A DNA stretch of 64,000 bases from Odontocerum albicorne (lineage: Eukaryota > Arthropoda > Insecta > Trichoptera > Odontoceridae). Below are positions 24,745-36,239 of this stretch, in pieces (position 1 is the first letter of the stretch; every line of letters begins with the position of its first letter). The position numbers were made by a program, and so were the translations under genes. The stretch covers positions 19,308,189-19,372,188 of the forward strand of contig OX463852.1 of assembly GCA_949825065.1 (NCBI GenBank), in the 5' to 3' direction. The notes beneath the pieces are model-generated. The model saw only the letters and a list, made by a program, of their open reading frames with translations. It was not told the DNA's origin and ran no database searches.

Positions 24745-24835
24745 TATTTTACCTGACGACCTCTGTCGTCTAATTGCAAGACGCCAGACGTGCACCCGTG
24801 ATTCGATTCCCTTTAGGTCCCAGTCTGTTAAGAAT
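24745..24835 (+). repeat. SINE-B head, diverged
   Basis: acctctgtcgtctaattgca, then gtgattcgattccctttagg corresponds to the tRNA-like head with its B box. The tail is not recognisable. Confidence 0.4.
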
Positions 24836-25266
24836 TCGTCTGATAACAATACTCATATGTGCTACACGTGTGTAAGTGTTGTTGCCTCTTTACGTGCAGG
24901 GAAATAGTGCCAATAATAATTCAATTGAATGAATAGTTATGTGCCCACTCCAACGGTTTTAAGCCCAAAGATTTGATTAATTGAATACAATGTTGAATAC
25001 AACCCTTCTTGAAAGTCTTATCAAAATTTATGATTATATTTGAACACTACACACACACCATACTCCACCTAAATCCGAATGTGTAACTATCATATATCGG
25101 AAGATCTGCGAAAGCTTTTTTGTAATTTGTCTTCATCTTGGTATCTTTTCAGCAGTGCTCTTACCAAATATGTTTTTCTATACATGTGCAGATGCGAGGA
25201 AGTTTCTAATCAAATGACCGCAGCCACCACTTTTCTATCTTTACATTGACGACGGCCTACGCCAAC

Positions 25267-25352
25267 CCCGACAGGTAAATTACGAGGTGTTGTGGATTTA
25301 TTAATTATACGACAGGTGAATAACATGGTGGTGTGGATTTATTAATTATACA
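25267..25352. repeat. Short tandem duplication next to the mariner
   Basis: Two copies of a segment of about 45 bp ending gtggatttattaattatac. It lies 13 bp from the left TA duplication of the mariner that follows. Confidence 0.6.
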
Positions 25353-25366
25353 GCAATATATTAATA

Positions 25367-26653
25367 TTAGGTCCTTACATATGAAATTGGCGTTTTGTTT
25401 GGGAGGAACATAAAGTTGATTTTTTTTTAATATAATATATTTATTTAATCAAAGTATGTACCATTGCTATCTATGCACTTTTGCCATCTCATAGGTAGTT
25501 CATCGATCCCTTTACTAAAAAAACCATTCGGACGGGAATCAATAAAATCTTTGAAGTCGGTTTGGACTGCCCCATCGGAGTTGAATTTTTTCCCTTGCAA
25601 GAAGTTATCCAAATTTCGAAAAAAATAGTAATCTGTTGGGGCAAGGTCCGGAGAGTACGGTGGATGTCTTAGACATTCCAATTGAAGCTCTTCTAATTTG
25701 GTAGCCGTCTGTTGTGCAGTGTGTGGTCTAGCGTTATCATGAAGCAGCAGTGGCCTAGAGCGATTAACCAGCCTCGGTTGTTTAGCAGCTAGCTTTTCCA
25801 TCATGGTTTGCAGTTGCTGACAATAGACATCTGCCGTAATCGTCTGGCCAGATTTAAGAAAGCTGTAGTGAACGACACCAGCACTAGTCCACCAAACGCT
25901 CACAAGTAACTTTTTTGGAGTCAATTTTCGCTTGGGGCATGGTTTGGCTGGTTCGGCAGGGTTCAGCCATTGCGATGAGCGCTTCCGATTATCATACAGG
26001 ATCCACTTTTCATCACAGGTAATGATTCGATTCAAAATCCCTTCATTATTGTGCCGGTTGAGTAATGCAACGCAGCAGTTAACGCGCGTTTGTTGATTTG
26101 CTTCACTCAATTCGTGAGGTACCCACCTTTCAAGCTTTTTCACCTTCCCAATTTGCTTCAAGTGGATTAAACCAGTTTTATCACTAACACCGCAGCCTGC
26201 AGCTAACTCGGACGTGGTTTGCGATGGATCCGCTTCCACAATAGCCTTCAATTCTTCATTATCAACTTTGGTCTCCGGCCGTCCACGGGGCTTGTTCTGC
26301 AGGTCGAAATTTCCAGAACGAAAACGTTGGAACCAAAAACGCACTGTGGTTTCTTTTGCGGCACCGTCGCCATACACATCATTAATCCTTCGAGCCGTTT
26401 CTGCAGCACTGGTGCCACGGTGGAACTCGTACTCGTAAATAACGCGATATTTCAAGTTTTCCATTTTGTAAACTGAGTGACGCAAAGAAAAAAAACAATT
26501 GAGGAAAAAACAAATGAATTATAATTTTCGAAACACAAATATTTGAGTAAATAGCTGTATAAATTTGAATTTGGAATTCCTAACCAAAGAGAAGATATTT
26601 GAGATCAAAGTTGCCAGTACGGCAAAACGCTTATTTCATATGTAAGGACCTAA
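25367..26653 (-). mobile_element. Intact mariner element
   Basis: 1287 bp bounded by 31-bp terminal inverted repeats starting TTAGGTCCTTACATATGAAA (two mismatches between ends) and by duplicated TA at 25365-25366 and 26654-26655. One uninterrupted transposase gene fills it on the minus strand. Size, ends and TA duplication are standard for mariner. The intact frame and near-identical ends indicate a recent, possibly still mobile insertion. Confidence 0.95.
25445..26464 (-). CDS. Mariner transposase, intact (DD34D)
   Basis: This 339-residue enzyme would cut and paste its own element at TA sites in the nucleus. The start is the only ATG fitting the family start (MENLKYRVIYEYEF); an upstream open stretch begins with TTG and is ignored. 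Residues about 1-110 form two helix-turn-helix motifs, with HRGTSAAETARRINDVYGDG in the first. WVPHEL marks the linker. The catalytic aspartates lie in [15 protein letters not shown] and YSPDLAPTDYYFF, with exactly 34 residues between the last two. The C-terminus RWQKCIDSNGTYFD is complete. Overall wording is closest to the cecropia/mellifera-type group that includes the human SETMAR transposase; the subfamily is my inference. No frameshift or premature stop is seen. Confidence 0.93.
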   Translation of the reverse strand: MENLKYRVIYEYEFHRGTSAAETARRINDVYGDGAAKETTVRFWFQRFRSGNFDLQNKPRGRPETKVDNEELKAIVEADPSQTTSELAAGCGVSDKTGLIHLKQIGKVKKLERWVPHELSEANQQTRVNCCVALLNRHNNEGILNRIITCDEKWILYDNRKRSSQWLNPAEPAKPCPKRKLTPKKLLVSVWWTSAGVVHYSFLKSGQTITADVYCQQLQTMMEKLAAKQPRLVNRSRPLLLHDNARPHTAQQTATKLEELQLECLRHPPYSPDLAPTDYYFFRNLDNFLQGKKFNSDGAVQTDFKDFIDSRPNGFFSKGIDELPMRWQKCIDSNGTYFD

Positions 26654-26655
26654 TA

Positions 26656-27484
26656 TTTAGAAAGGTCGAGTTCAACGAGTCGACTAATCTTACAGGTTTT
26701 AAATGTGATATTGTGCTATATGTACGACCGTCAAATATAGATGCATACTGAAACAGTGCGTTCAAGAATCCAGACGGCTGAAATAAGGTAGTTTAAAGGG
26801 GTGAAGAGGAGTGGGGTGAATTAGAAATATTCAAATCAGAATCATTCGGCGTCGAACCTCTAAAACTCCACATTGAGAAGGTACAGATACGTCACTTCAA
26901 ATGTCAGATAAACGGTTGTAGATTCTGTTTTTGGAGGAAAACTATGCGAAAAAATCTTAGCCCTTCAATTGAGTACAGTGACAGAGTTAGCGCTGAAGAG
27001 TTCTTCCTGGAGGGTGACTGCTAGGGAGTATTTCTTGCATTACTGCCCTTGTATTAACCTTCCTTTCCACGTGGCCTCACCAATGTATTCTACGGTTTCT
27101 ACAAGGCGTTACCTTTGAAAATAGATAATTATGTTACAAATGAAAAGAAATAAAAACTTTTTCTTATTCAAGGCAAGTTTTTTTCAATACAAGTTCAAGT
27201 GTGGACACAGAATATATATATAATCATTTCCATATTGACCATCTTTTCATCCCCCGAGATTGCCTATTTGCCTAACCCACGTTGATCCTTTCAAAGTCGA
27301 AAGTTTAGTGAGTCCGTCGCGAAATACTTTTTATTTGATTTCCTACGGGGAAATCAGCGAGCAAATTGTTATGCTTCATTTTGATTGGTCGGGAAATTTT
27401 ATGACCACCTCCCTTAAGCCCGTGCTAGGGGAATATGCAAAACTTTTATAAAAAACAACCTCCAAACTTTGATCCAATCAAGGC
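26656..27484. other. Unassigned intergenic DNA
   Basis: Less AT-rich than average. It includes a segment at 27240-27460 with CG-bearing words (gtccgtcgcgaaatactt) that looks like an old repeat, but I recognise no family and no gene. Confidence 0.35.
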
Positions 27485-27815
27485 AATGCGAGGAAATCTA
27501 AATTTTATTTATTTATTATTTATTTATTATTACACATGGCAAGAAATATACTCGTACATAATTTGCGAAATACAACAGGTCATTTAATTTGGACATACAA
27601 TTTTAATGGATCTGGGTTTGTTGCCTTTCATTTGTCGTATCCCCAGTAAACTAGGTTTTTGCCTGTATCTTACTGAAGATATTTAGCATGAAAAAATAAA
27701 TCGATACTTCTTTCCGATTTTTGATTACACAAAAAACAAAACCCCGTTGCACATTCTCATCAAGCTGACAAACAGTGACACCCAATTACAATTGGAAACA
27801 TCATGCGAATAAATA
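27485..27815 (-). repeat. Repeat-D, retroposon-like, copy 1
   Basis: It shares about 280 bp with 42366-42640, including tttaatggatctgggtttgt and gcctttcatttgtcgt. On the minus strand both copies end in an AATAAATAAA-type tail, so this is probably the 3' end of a LINE or SINE inserted by target-primed reverse transcription. This copy has TACTCGTA (27549-27556) where the other copy lacks it. Confidence 0.65.
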
Positions 27816-28012
27816 AATAAACTACATACATAAATATTATATATTCTCAAATTTTTAATTATATTACGTTAAGCGAAATAAGTGGTATTTATTGCCAGCA
27901 AGAAAAAATACATGAGTATCATTTCTATCGGATATAATGGAATATTATTTTTCTAATCTGAAATGTATAAACTTGACAAGGGACAGCAGTCAGTGTAGAT
28001 CCATTTCTTCTT

Positions 28013-29290
28013 CTTAACGTTCCTCTCCACGTTGGAAGTTGGCAACCATCTTGACTTTTTTAACTTTATCTGTAGCTGCTCTGAACAATGTCTCAGTGCT
28101 ACAATGAAACCACTCTCTTATGTTCTTCAGCCATGAGTGTCTTCTTCCTACACTTAGTTTTCATTGCATCTTCCCCAGCAATATAACTTGGATGATTTCA
28201 TATTTGTTTCCTCTCATAAAATTCACTAAGTGCTCCAATCTTCTCCTCTAAATGCAAATGGGTACTTGTTTATCTTTTTTCATGCATCTGAGGAACTCTT
28301 CGTTGCGCGTTTAGTCAACCCAGGAAATCTTTAACATTGTCCTATAGCTCCACTTTAACATTGTCCTATAGCTCCACTTTAACATTGTCCTATAGCTCCA
28401 CTTTAACATTGTCCTATAGCTCCACTTTAACATTGTCCTATAGCTCCACTTTAACATTGCCCTATAGCTCCACTTTAACATTTTCCTATAGCTCCATTTT
28501 TCAAATGGTTCTATTAATTTTGTGGTGGCTCGGGTGAGTTTCCAAGTCTCCGCGCCATAAAGATGTACTGAAAAGATGTAATATCGTACAAAGCGCATTC
28601 TTAAATCAAGGTTCAAGCCTCTACACAGAGAATATGTTACGTTTTGAAGAAATATGTTCTTGCCATCTCAATCCTGATTTTCATTTCCTGGAAACGATTC
28701 TACTGACCATTAAGCCAGCATCTCAGATACTTGTATTTATGCACTCTTTCAATGCACGCGGATCTTATCCTTAACACGCGTCTAGTTGTTATTTCCCCTT
28801 ACTGGCAATCATAAATGTAGTGTTTGCAATATTCATTGACAGTTCTTTATTTCTGCATGCCACACGAATTTCATTCACAATTCTTTGCAGGTTTTCCGTA
28901 TTATTTACCAGAATGATAGTATCATCACCATATCGGATGTTATTAATTATTTGACCATTTTTTACTATCCCATCTTTCTAATTTTCAATATCCAATGCTT
29001 CCATGAAAATCGCCTTCGAGTACATGTTAAAAAGAAGAAGAAAAGTATACAACCCTACCGTACTCCACGGCACATATTTATGTCTGCTGTCCGGCTGTTA
29101 TTTATTTTCATTGCCACCATTTTGTTCCAGTATAAATATTCGATGATTCTTATATCTCTTGTTTCCAGACTCTTGTTAACGAGAATTTCGAATAGCTTGT
29201 GATGCTGTTCTCTATCGAAAGCTTTTCCGAAGTCAATAAAACAAGCACAAATATCCACTCTCATGTCAAAACACTTTTCCCTTATCATTT
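28013..29290 (-). pseudogene. LINE-B reverse transcriptase fragment (HmRTE-like)
   Basis: Read on the minus strand from 29290, the order is right for a non-LTR reverse transcriptase. CACFIDFGKAFDR is the first catalytic-aspartate region. Next come ILVNKSLETRDIRIIEYLYW and RGVR. RYGDDTIILVNNTENLQR holds the YGDD active site (28921-28932). ACRNKELSMNIANTTFM, DLDLRMRFVRYYIFSVHLYG and AETWKL follow. The C-terminal tail reads KISWVD, then ...RRHSWLKNIREWF and LFRAATDKVKKV. The endonuclease and the first part of the transcriptase are missing, and stops and frame breaks are scattered, so it cannot be active. The wording resembles endonuclease-reverse transcriptases annotated in Lepidoptera, from memory. 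Confidence 0.75.
28332..28499. repeat. 24-bp tandem repeat inside LINE-B coding sequence
   Basis: Seven copies of a 24-bp unit (taacattgtcctatagctcc plus four bases). On the minus strand each encodes the octapeptide KWSYRTML, expanding a spot where a normal LINE has a single W.YRRML. The length is a multiple of three, so the expansion is frame-neutral. Confidence 0.9.
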
Positions 29291-29454
29291 GAACGAAAGT
29301 TAAATCCTACCTTCTCATAATTAATTCTTCTAAATAATCGTGTCTTCATGTTTGAGGGAGCATAATCAATAACGACGTCTACCCCGGCTCTGGTGACCAA
29401 GTTCCTCAGCTCTTTGTAATGTTTTATCTTTTTTAATTTATTTTTCTTTTTCAG

Positions 29455-29720
29455 TTTTTTCTTCATGAACATATGGACTGGATCAAGATAGAAAAGAACA
29501 TCTCCACGAGCAAACAATTTCAGAGTGCACTTCTTCATTTTTTTCGACACATCACTTCATTCTGTATTCTGTCAAACATTATCGTTCTATGTATTGTTCT
29601 CAGTACACATATTTCTACAGTATTTATCTGGCTCCTTTCAGTATTTTCATGTTCACATTTCACTCCAATATATCAAGTTGGTACTAAAGTACTGTTGTGG
29701 TGGTTAATTTTATTTTTCTA
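29455..29720 (-). repeat. LINE-A fragment
   Basis: Minus-strand equivalent of the MYDRIRN / KMKKCTLKLF region (complement of ttcattctgtattctgtcaa) and the upstream AVEMR segment. It lies end to end with the LINE-B fragment. A stretch between them (29295-29450) is unassigned. Confidence 0.55.
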
Positions 29721-30864
29721 ATTATGTAACATATATGGTATACATAATTAGTATTTCAATATTGATGCCTTGTATTTCATTGCAAACCAGATGAAACAAA
29801 CCCTTTATTATTATTATTAATGTTGTAATTTTTTTTAACATTTTTTTCATTTTACTAACTGCATTTTTGTGGTTTTGGATACTATATCGTTGCCAATGCT
29901 AATATCGTAAAAAAAACATTCAAATAACTATCCATCCCCACAAAATCCATGAATGTGACCATATGCCCACAAAGATGGAAATTACCCGAACATTTCACCA
30001 ATCTCATCAATCAAAGGAAAAGGAATGGATGGTGCAGAGGAAAGGGATAAAATCATGAATGAAACACGTTATATTACTGACTAGAAATTAAATGTTCTTT
30101 CAGTCGCTTCTTAAAGTATTCATAAAATCTTACTTAGGGTGTGGACTGAAAAACATCTGGTGACCTTGCGGTTGGGCTCGTCCTATATTGGTGGGTTGTA
30201 TCTCGGCCAGGGAGGATGTTATGATATGAGCCCAGACCTTTTATCTTGAGATATACGAGTATATGTGATTTAGGAATGTATTTAAATATGTATATATTGT
30301 GTTTCTATCTAATAAACCTATATTTATTTACTTATATCTTAGCTTTAGACCTCATTCCATTTGAACTTACTTAATGGCGCGTACAAACTGCCTTTTAAAA
30401 TTCAAAACTCTTTTTATTATTTATTTATTATAATATTATTGCCTATTATTATGAATTACTTAAGAAATATCTGTTTTTATAAATTAAACGTTTATGTAAT
30501 CTAACATAAAATACAAAGCATGTATAATTTTCATCTCAAATTTACTGTGATATTTTGTAAAAAAAAACATGTTTAGGTATTTTAACATTAAATTAACAGT
30601 TTTTCATTTAAAAAAACACATCAAATATTTTATTAAATTTACATTGATATGATTTAGTAAACTTGAGAATATTTCATGAAATCATTCATCATAATTAAGG
30701 CATCATACTCGTATTAAACGATTTGATTTTAATTATTTTTATGCTCCATTGAATGATTGATATTTTATCAAGTCAGCTCTAAATTTTTAATGATTAATAA
30801 AATAATGATCACTTCCAACTTCTACGATAATTTTTAAATCTAACCATTAATGCAGAATTTTTAA
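29721..30864. other. AT-rich DNA, no gene seen
   Basis: Contains two motif sites (TACGAGTA 30254-30261, TACTCGTA 30706-30713). No coding signature. Confidence 0.4.
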
Positions 30865-31490
30865 TCTTAGCCTATGATCGTATTAGAAGAGAAATATTGT
30901 GGGAAGTATTGAAAGAGTATAGTGCTAATTATAAATTATTAAATACAATTACATCGCCACATGAGGACAGTTACGCATGTGTAAATATAAATGGGGAACT
31001 TACTGAGTGGTTTGAAATTACTAAAGGCGTAAAGCAAGGATGTGTTATGTCACTTTGGTTGTTTAAGTTATATTAAGACTCATGTGTGCATTATTTAAAA
31101 TATTATAGGAGAGGTATAAGAATGAGTGAAATAAATGTATATGGACTAAATAAGAATAAGTGAAATAAATGTACACATGTGGAATAAATGTACATATACT
31201 ATAAAAATTCTTCACTGCAATCTTACATAAATAACTCACTTATCATACCCCTTAAATTGCCTTCATTTTCAGCAACCATTGCCATAAGAAATGTCTAGTA
31301 ATAGAGTTGAACGTGAATTTAGCGAAATCAAAGGTTATGGTTATAGAAAGAGGTGTGTTAAAAAGTATCTGCGATGTATATGTTAACTCAGAGAAACTGG
31401 AGCTGATTAATGAGTTTTGTTATTTGGGCCGTATGGTTACATGTTGAAAAGGACACAGAAAGGAAGTGACAAGGAATAAGGTACAAAAAA
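30865..31490 (+). pseudogene. LINE-A reverse transcriptase fragment
   Basis: Encodes AYDRIRREILWEVLKEYSAN, then INGELTEWFEITKGVKQGCV, MSLWLFKLY: motifs around the first catalytic aspartate and the GVRQGC turn of a non-LTR reverse transcriptase. After a scrambled stretch lacking the YADD box come KSKVMVIERGVL, CDVYVNSEKLELINEF and CYLGRMV, from the segment after the active site. It is probably the upstream part of the LINE-A family whose 3' ends litter the window. Internal deletion and stops make it inactive. Confidence 0.7.
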
Positions 31491-31502
31491 TTTGATTATT
31501 TA

Positions 31503-31735
31503 ATGGCGATCTCCGTGGCCCAGTTGGTAAAATTTGGTCTTCGAATCTGGAGTACATGGGTTCGATTCTCGTTGGAAACCAATGTTTTTTTGGGTTCCAA
31601 TCTAATTTTCACATAAGACACGTTTAACATCATCCATGGCAACGTTCGTAAACCATTTAATTTCCGATACTGGAGTTGCGGGTTTGATTCCCGTTGGAAC
31701 CCAGATTTTTTTTTTTCAAAACACGCTTAGCCCAA
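31503..31735 (+). repeat. SINE-B copies with A and B boxes
   Basis: The first copy has A box tggcccagttgg (31516-31527), B box gggttcgattc (31558-31568), then the body gggttccaatctaattttca. A second, headless copy follows with gcgggtttgattcccgttgg. This is the clearest evidence that the family is tRNA-derived. Confidence 0.7.
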
Positions 31736-31739
31736 TTAC

Positions 31740-32410
31740 TTAAAAAAATGCAAAACAAAAAAATAAAGAAAAATTACATAGAATAAAATAAAAAATTATA
31801 TAAAATAAAAAATAATGTATATGCATACATGTATACACACAAACATATGATACGCATACTCGTATATTCACAGTCACTTAAGTACGTTGATGAGTGCTTT
31901 CTAACGCGCTCAGTCTTAGAAGAAAATTTACTTTTGCTTTTGGTAATGTGATATGAAATATGTCGATATCCGAAGCAGTCCGGTTTAAAAGAGTTAAGGC
32001 CCTTCCAACAGGCATTGCGATAAGGTCGTTACTTATGGCTTGCTAAAACACCTTTCTGGTTGCTCGAAAGATATTGTATAATACCCGAAAGGTTGTACTG
32101 TGCACAACGAAAGTATAATACAATATGCCTGACATAATTATTACTTTTAACGAAATGTGAGCATCTTAAAAAATAGGAAAATATCTGAAATAATCCTTAA
32201 AAATATTATTTATATTTTGCCTAGTTAGTTATATGCCTGTGTTCTGCTCTGGGGATTGAGGTTTTGATTCCAATTTGATATCACATATTTAAAAAAATAT
32301 TCTCTGTTTTTCACTTAAGGTTTTTCACTTAATTTCTGGTTGGTTGGAAGAGATTACCATATGGCAAGAAGTCTATCACATAAAACGGAAATTTAATCTC
32401 TGTATGATGA
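31740..32410. repeat. AT-rich DNA with SINE-B pieces
   Basis: Positions 32035-32130 carry the tail (ggttgtactgtgcacaacg, aagtataatacaatat). Positions 32225-32380 carry another decayed copy ending ggttggaagagattaccata. The rest is A-rich simple sequence. A TACTCGTA motif lies at 31857-31864. Confidence 0.45.
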
Positions 32411-32916
32411 ATAAGGAAAAAGTGCGAAGAAAGTGAAATCGTAGGAGCTCTATTCCGAACGGCAGAATTCCACAAGTGTTGTGTGTATATGCTGAAAAGA
32501 GAAAGCGTACCCCTTCGAGTGTATAGCACAACGGCATTAACCACTTGGCAGTTTTGCCCGAGCGGGACTAGGGCACGAAGTTTCTTTTTTATACTGACGA
32601 GCACGAGCCTCGTTCGGGCAAATCTTGTTTCGACTTGTTGGGAGTGTTTCTCCCGAGCGTCGTTTGGGCAGATCTTGTTTCAACTGGGTTTCTCCGAACG
32701 GAATATATTTTCATATAGAATTTATTAATTCACAGTTCGTCATTGTGTTACTTCGCGTGTTAAAAATTCGACTGTTAAGTGGTTAACTTCGCCAGATGTC
32801 ATTAAAGAAGATCGGTTGATCCACGACCTGTTATGTACGGCCTTGGCTCGACTCACATGGACACCCTAACGTGGTTCACTTGCATGAGCGACTCATAGGA
32901 TATTTATGTTTTAGAT
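32411..32916. other. Unassigned DNA
   Basis: Contains an imperfect repeat of tcgttcgggcaaatcttgtt and tcgtttgggcagatcttgtt about 50 bp apart. No gene is recognised. Confidence 0.35.
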
Positions 32917-34918
32917 CAAGGGTGGTCAACCCGCAGCCCGCTGGGTATCTACTTGTGGCCCGCGGAGCATATGCACACATTTTTTTCTTTTAGTGTACAT
33001 AAAACCACCAAAAGAACATTCTATCGTGCGTAGTTCGTATCATATCCTATATATATGGAAGTATCTCAGTACATTGATTCAACTATCGTGACAATTTCTT
33101 CTATGGTATATTCGTGTTAACAAACAATCACAACGTTGAGCTGATTTTAAAAAGCGCGCACGCCGATCTTGCGTGGATAGCCGTGAGCGTGAATGCGGGG
33201 CGGGATGCGTCGTGCGACCGCCAGTCTGTGGCAAGCTCGCAACGCCGTCGGACGTGTGGTCGCTTCCATTATGTGCGTTATCGCCATGTGTCTCGTGAGA
33301 TTTTGCGATCGACTTTCAAATACACATTGATAAGAATACAAGTTGCTATAACCGAGTATCCTGTCTAATACTATACCGAGTCATGTCTACTTTTTTAAGT
33401 GCAGTGAAGGTAAGCAAACCCAGCTTTTATTTTTTTTTAATTAATCTATGATATTTGGCTTTGATATTTTGTAAAGTTCTATTTTTTGTTTTGTGTTTAA
33501 TTATGGGTATCTAACCAAATTACCAACCGTGCTGACCACTGGCTTTTATCTGAGTACCTAATTTTCGTTTATTAGTACAAAAAAACAAAAGGCCTTTCTT
33601 TAGTATTTTACTTTATTTACATACTTTGTTTTTATTTTACTAATGAATTAACCCGAATCAGATCCTTAATGGCATTACAGATTTTTTACAATGCACCACA
33701 AGCACCTCATCCTTTTGTCAGAAAGTTATGTAATACTGATGTCAATTTATTTATTTTTTTAGTTTAAAACGAAGACTCACAATGGCATCAGGTAGTAAAG
33801 ACGTTGGACCAAAGAAGAGAAAAGTCACAGAAGAACTGAGAAGTTTTCAAGACAGGTGGACTATAAACTATTTTTTCGTGGAATTTAAAACAAAGCCAAT
33901 ATGCTTGATATGCAATAATATGGCTGAAATAAAGATGGCTGACCCGTGCCAAAATGTTGAAAAGAGTGTTTGATTTGAAGCAAGAAATACAATCATTCTT
34001 CGCAAGCAAGTCAAAAAGTATCCCAGAATTTGAAGACAAGGAGTGGGTTAGCGACTTTGCATTTCTGCTCGATATAGTTAGCCACCTAAATGTTGTTAAT
34101 ACTCGTCTACAAGGGAAAGATCAACTAATTAATAACATGTATGTTCTTATTTCCGCATTCCAAATGAAACATGGGCTTTGGGAACAACAGTTAAGGACAA
34201 AAATCTTCACTCACTTTCCTACATTGTTATTGCAGCCAGACGTCACACAGATGGCGGCGGATAAATACGCTTTGTTGATATCCGACTTGAACCTGGAATT
34301 TGAAAAACGATTTCAAGATTTTAAAAAGCATCGTGTGCTTTTTGCTGCATTTGCAACGCCACTCCGTATACGTGAATTTATTGCCAGGAATTTTACAAAT
34401 GAAACATTGTGAAATGTGTTGTGATGCACAGTTAAAGGAGAAATTCAATCCGGTTGGTTTGGAAGAGTTTTACAAAACATATTTGGACAAGGAGAAATAT
34501 CCTGCATTTTACAAACATGCTCTATCGATGATTTCGCTATTTGGAAACACTTACACGTGTGAACAGCTTTTTAGTCGAATGAAGCATATTAAACTGAAAT
34601 GAGAACACGAATCACTGATGAGCATTTGGAAAACTGTTTGCGTGTAGCAACAACATCAATCGTTATCAACATTGATGCACTTAGTTCTGACAAACAAAAT
34701 CAGACGTCTCACTAAAATTTATTATATTTTGTTTATTTTTTATTAATATTTTTTGTATTGCCTAACTCTAATCTAATAAATATGTTTGATTCTCATTTTT
34801 GTTATATCTTTTTAAAAAAACAATATATTTCTTGTTGGCTTTGAATAATAAAAGAAATTTTGTTGTATGGCCCGGTAGGAAATCTCATTTCTAAAATCTG
34901 ACCCGGCTGCTGAAAATG
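32917..34918 (+). mobile_element. Internally deleted hAT element
   Basis: The flanking 8-mer ttttagat is duplicated exactly (32909-32916 and 34919-34926), within an 11-bp shared word atgttttagat. The left end caagggtggtcaacccgcag is a hAT-type terminus and the right end finishes ...ctgaaaatg. It encodes a broken hAT transposase. At 2002 bp it is shorter than autonomous relatives because the middle of the gene is missing. Confidence 0.8.
33782..34715 (+). pseudogene. hAT transposase remnant (GTF2IRD2/Charlie-like)
   Basis: Residues 1-55 keep the start MASGSKDVGPKKRKVTEELR and the zinc-finger start (WTINYFF, then PICLICNN). The frame then stops and jumps directly to the C-terminal part: RVFDLKQEIQSFF, DFAFLLDIVSHLNVVNTRLQ, FQMKHGLWEQQLR, then EEFYKTYLDKEKYPAFYKHA, GNTYTCEQLFSRMKH and RITDEHLENCLRVATT. 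Most of the RNase-H-like catalytic core and insertion domain, some 300 residues or more, is gone. At least three frame changes follow. The layout matches hAT proteins usually annotated as general transcription factor II-I repeat domain protein 2-like. It cannot be active, but its ends could be mobilised in trans. Confidence 0.8.
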
Positions 34919-34926
34919 TTTTAGAT

Positions 34927-36235
34927 AATTCAATATGCCTCTATGCTGCAGTGTGAGTGGATTTAAATTAAATTAAACATGTCAAAAATAATGTCACTAC
35001 ATTTTCTCTACTAAACGTGAACATTTGAGCAATTTATAGCTACGTAAGATACGTACAGACTTTAAGAATATTCAAAATGCTTTTATTTGTATCAAACATC
35101 CATTAAGCGTATACATAAGGATCGAGTCGGTGGAGAAATAGTGGAATCGGTAAGGAAAACTCTTAAGTTAAAGTAAAAGGATACTGCCCATGATATTTCC
35201 AAATTTACCAACATATTCGACTCTATTGACTTCAAGAAGGCTTGTAGAAATGGAAAAGGATTATCCAGATTCAGCCATAAAGGAAAGCATTCTTACCAAC
35301 TAATATTTAGAGGGGAAATCTTTAAATACCAAAAATATAAGAATTCGACGAGTACATGATGTTGATAGCCTCCTCTCTGAGATGTTAAGTCCTTCTAGTA
35401 TAAGGACATTTGTTGTATTTCTGTCTATAAAATACCAAGAAATCATCTCCAATACTACGTCTCGATACAGACTATCGTTGATATTTTTCTAACATATTAA
35501 TCAACAAATATTTTCACTCCTCGAAAGAATTGTCTGTTTCTCCAGACCTCGACATAACACTCTTCGCCTTAGCTATTCTTCTCTTGATTTCAGTTTCACA
35601 TCCAGCGTTATAAACTTTCAGGAAATTAATCAATAAATACTCGTACACACAAAAGAGATACTTTTTAAAGAATACCAACGATTAGAATTCCAATTGTAAG
35701 TGTTCATCTCCTGCATACTTCGCTCATTTTAACATGTTAGTGAAAATTATATTAATATGTGGATGAAAAAGGGAAAAAACACTTATTTTTCCGTCAATTC
35801 AACCACCATCTCCTTAAACACTAAATATGTCCACATTCGAGTCAGCTACCGTATACTCGACATATTTTCACTATTGAGTTGTAGAAATCTGTGTTATTCC
35901 TTAATGTAGCTGCGCTGAACAAAGTACGAGTAAGTATTCTAAGAAAGCGAGAGGGGATACTGAAATCAATCCTTTACAGAGTTGCAAGCGAAAACTATCA
36001 GCAATTTTAGACCCAAAATAACCAAAATCACGAATGATATCGTTAGAACAAAACTTTCTTTGCTAACTTCATTCTAAATGTATTGAATTCTTATGAAAGT
36101 AAGTTTAGCGCATTTTCGGCCATTTTTTACCCAATTGCTTGAGCATTTTTTACGTAATCTTGAAGATGTAATAAATTTGTTGTTTTGTCGGTGCTTTTTT
36201 TACTATCGCAAAGGAAAAAAGCGACATACACTAAA
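34927..36235. other. Unassigned DNA with one LINE scrap
   Basis: On the minus strand 35640-35512 encodes LKVYNAGCETEIKRRIAKAK, a recognisable non-LTR reverse transcriptase segment. Two motif sites (35638-35645 TACTCGTA, 35925-35932 TACGAGTA) are present. No other signature is seen. Confidence 0.4.
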
Positions 36236-36239
36236 AAAA

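Noticed and set aside
26430..26437. TACTCGTA inside the mariner gene as a scar
   Set aside because: It falls in codons for conserved YEYEF residues of the transposase, so it is coding sequence rather than an insertion.
33114..33368. 84-codon plus-strand frame in the hAT leader
   Set aside because: Lies upstream of the transposase start within the element and shows no domain; probably non-coding leader.
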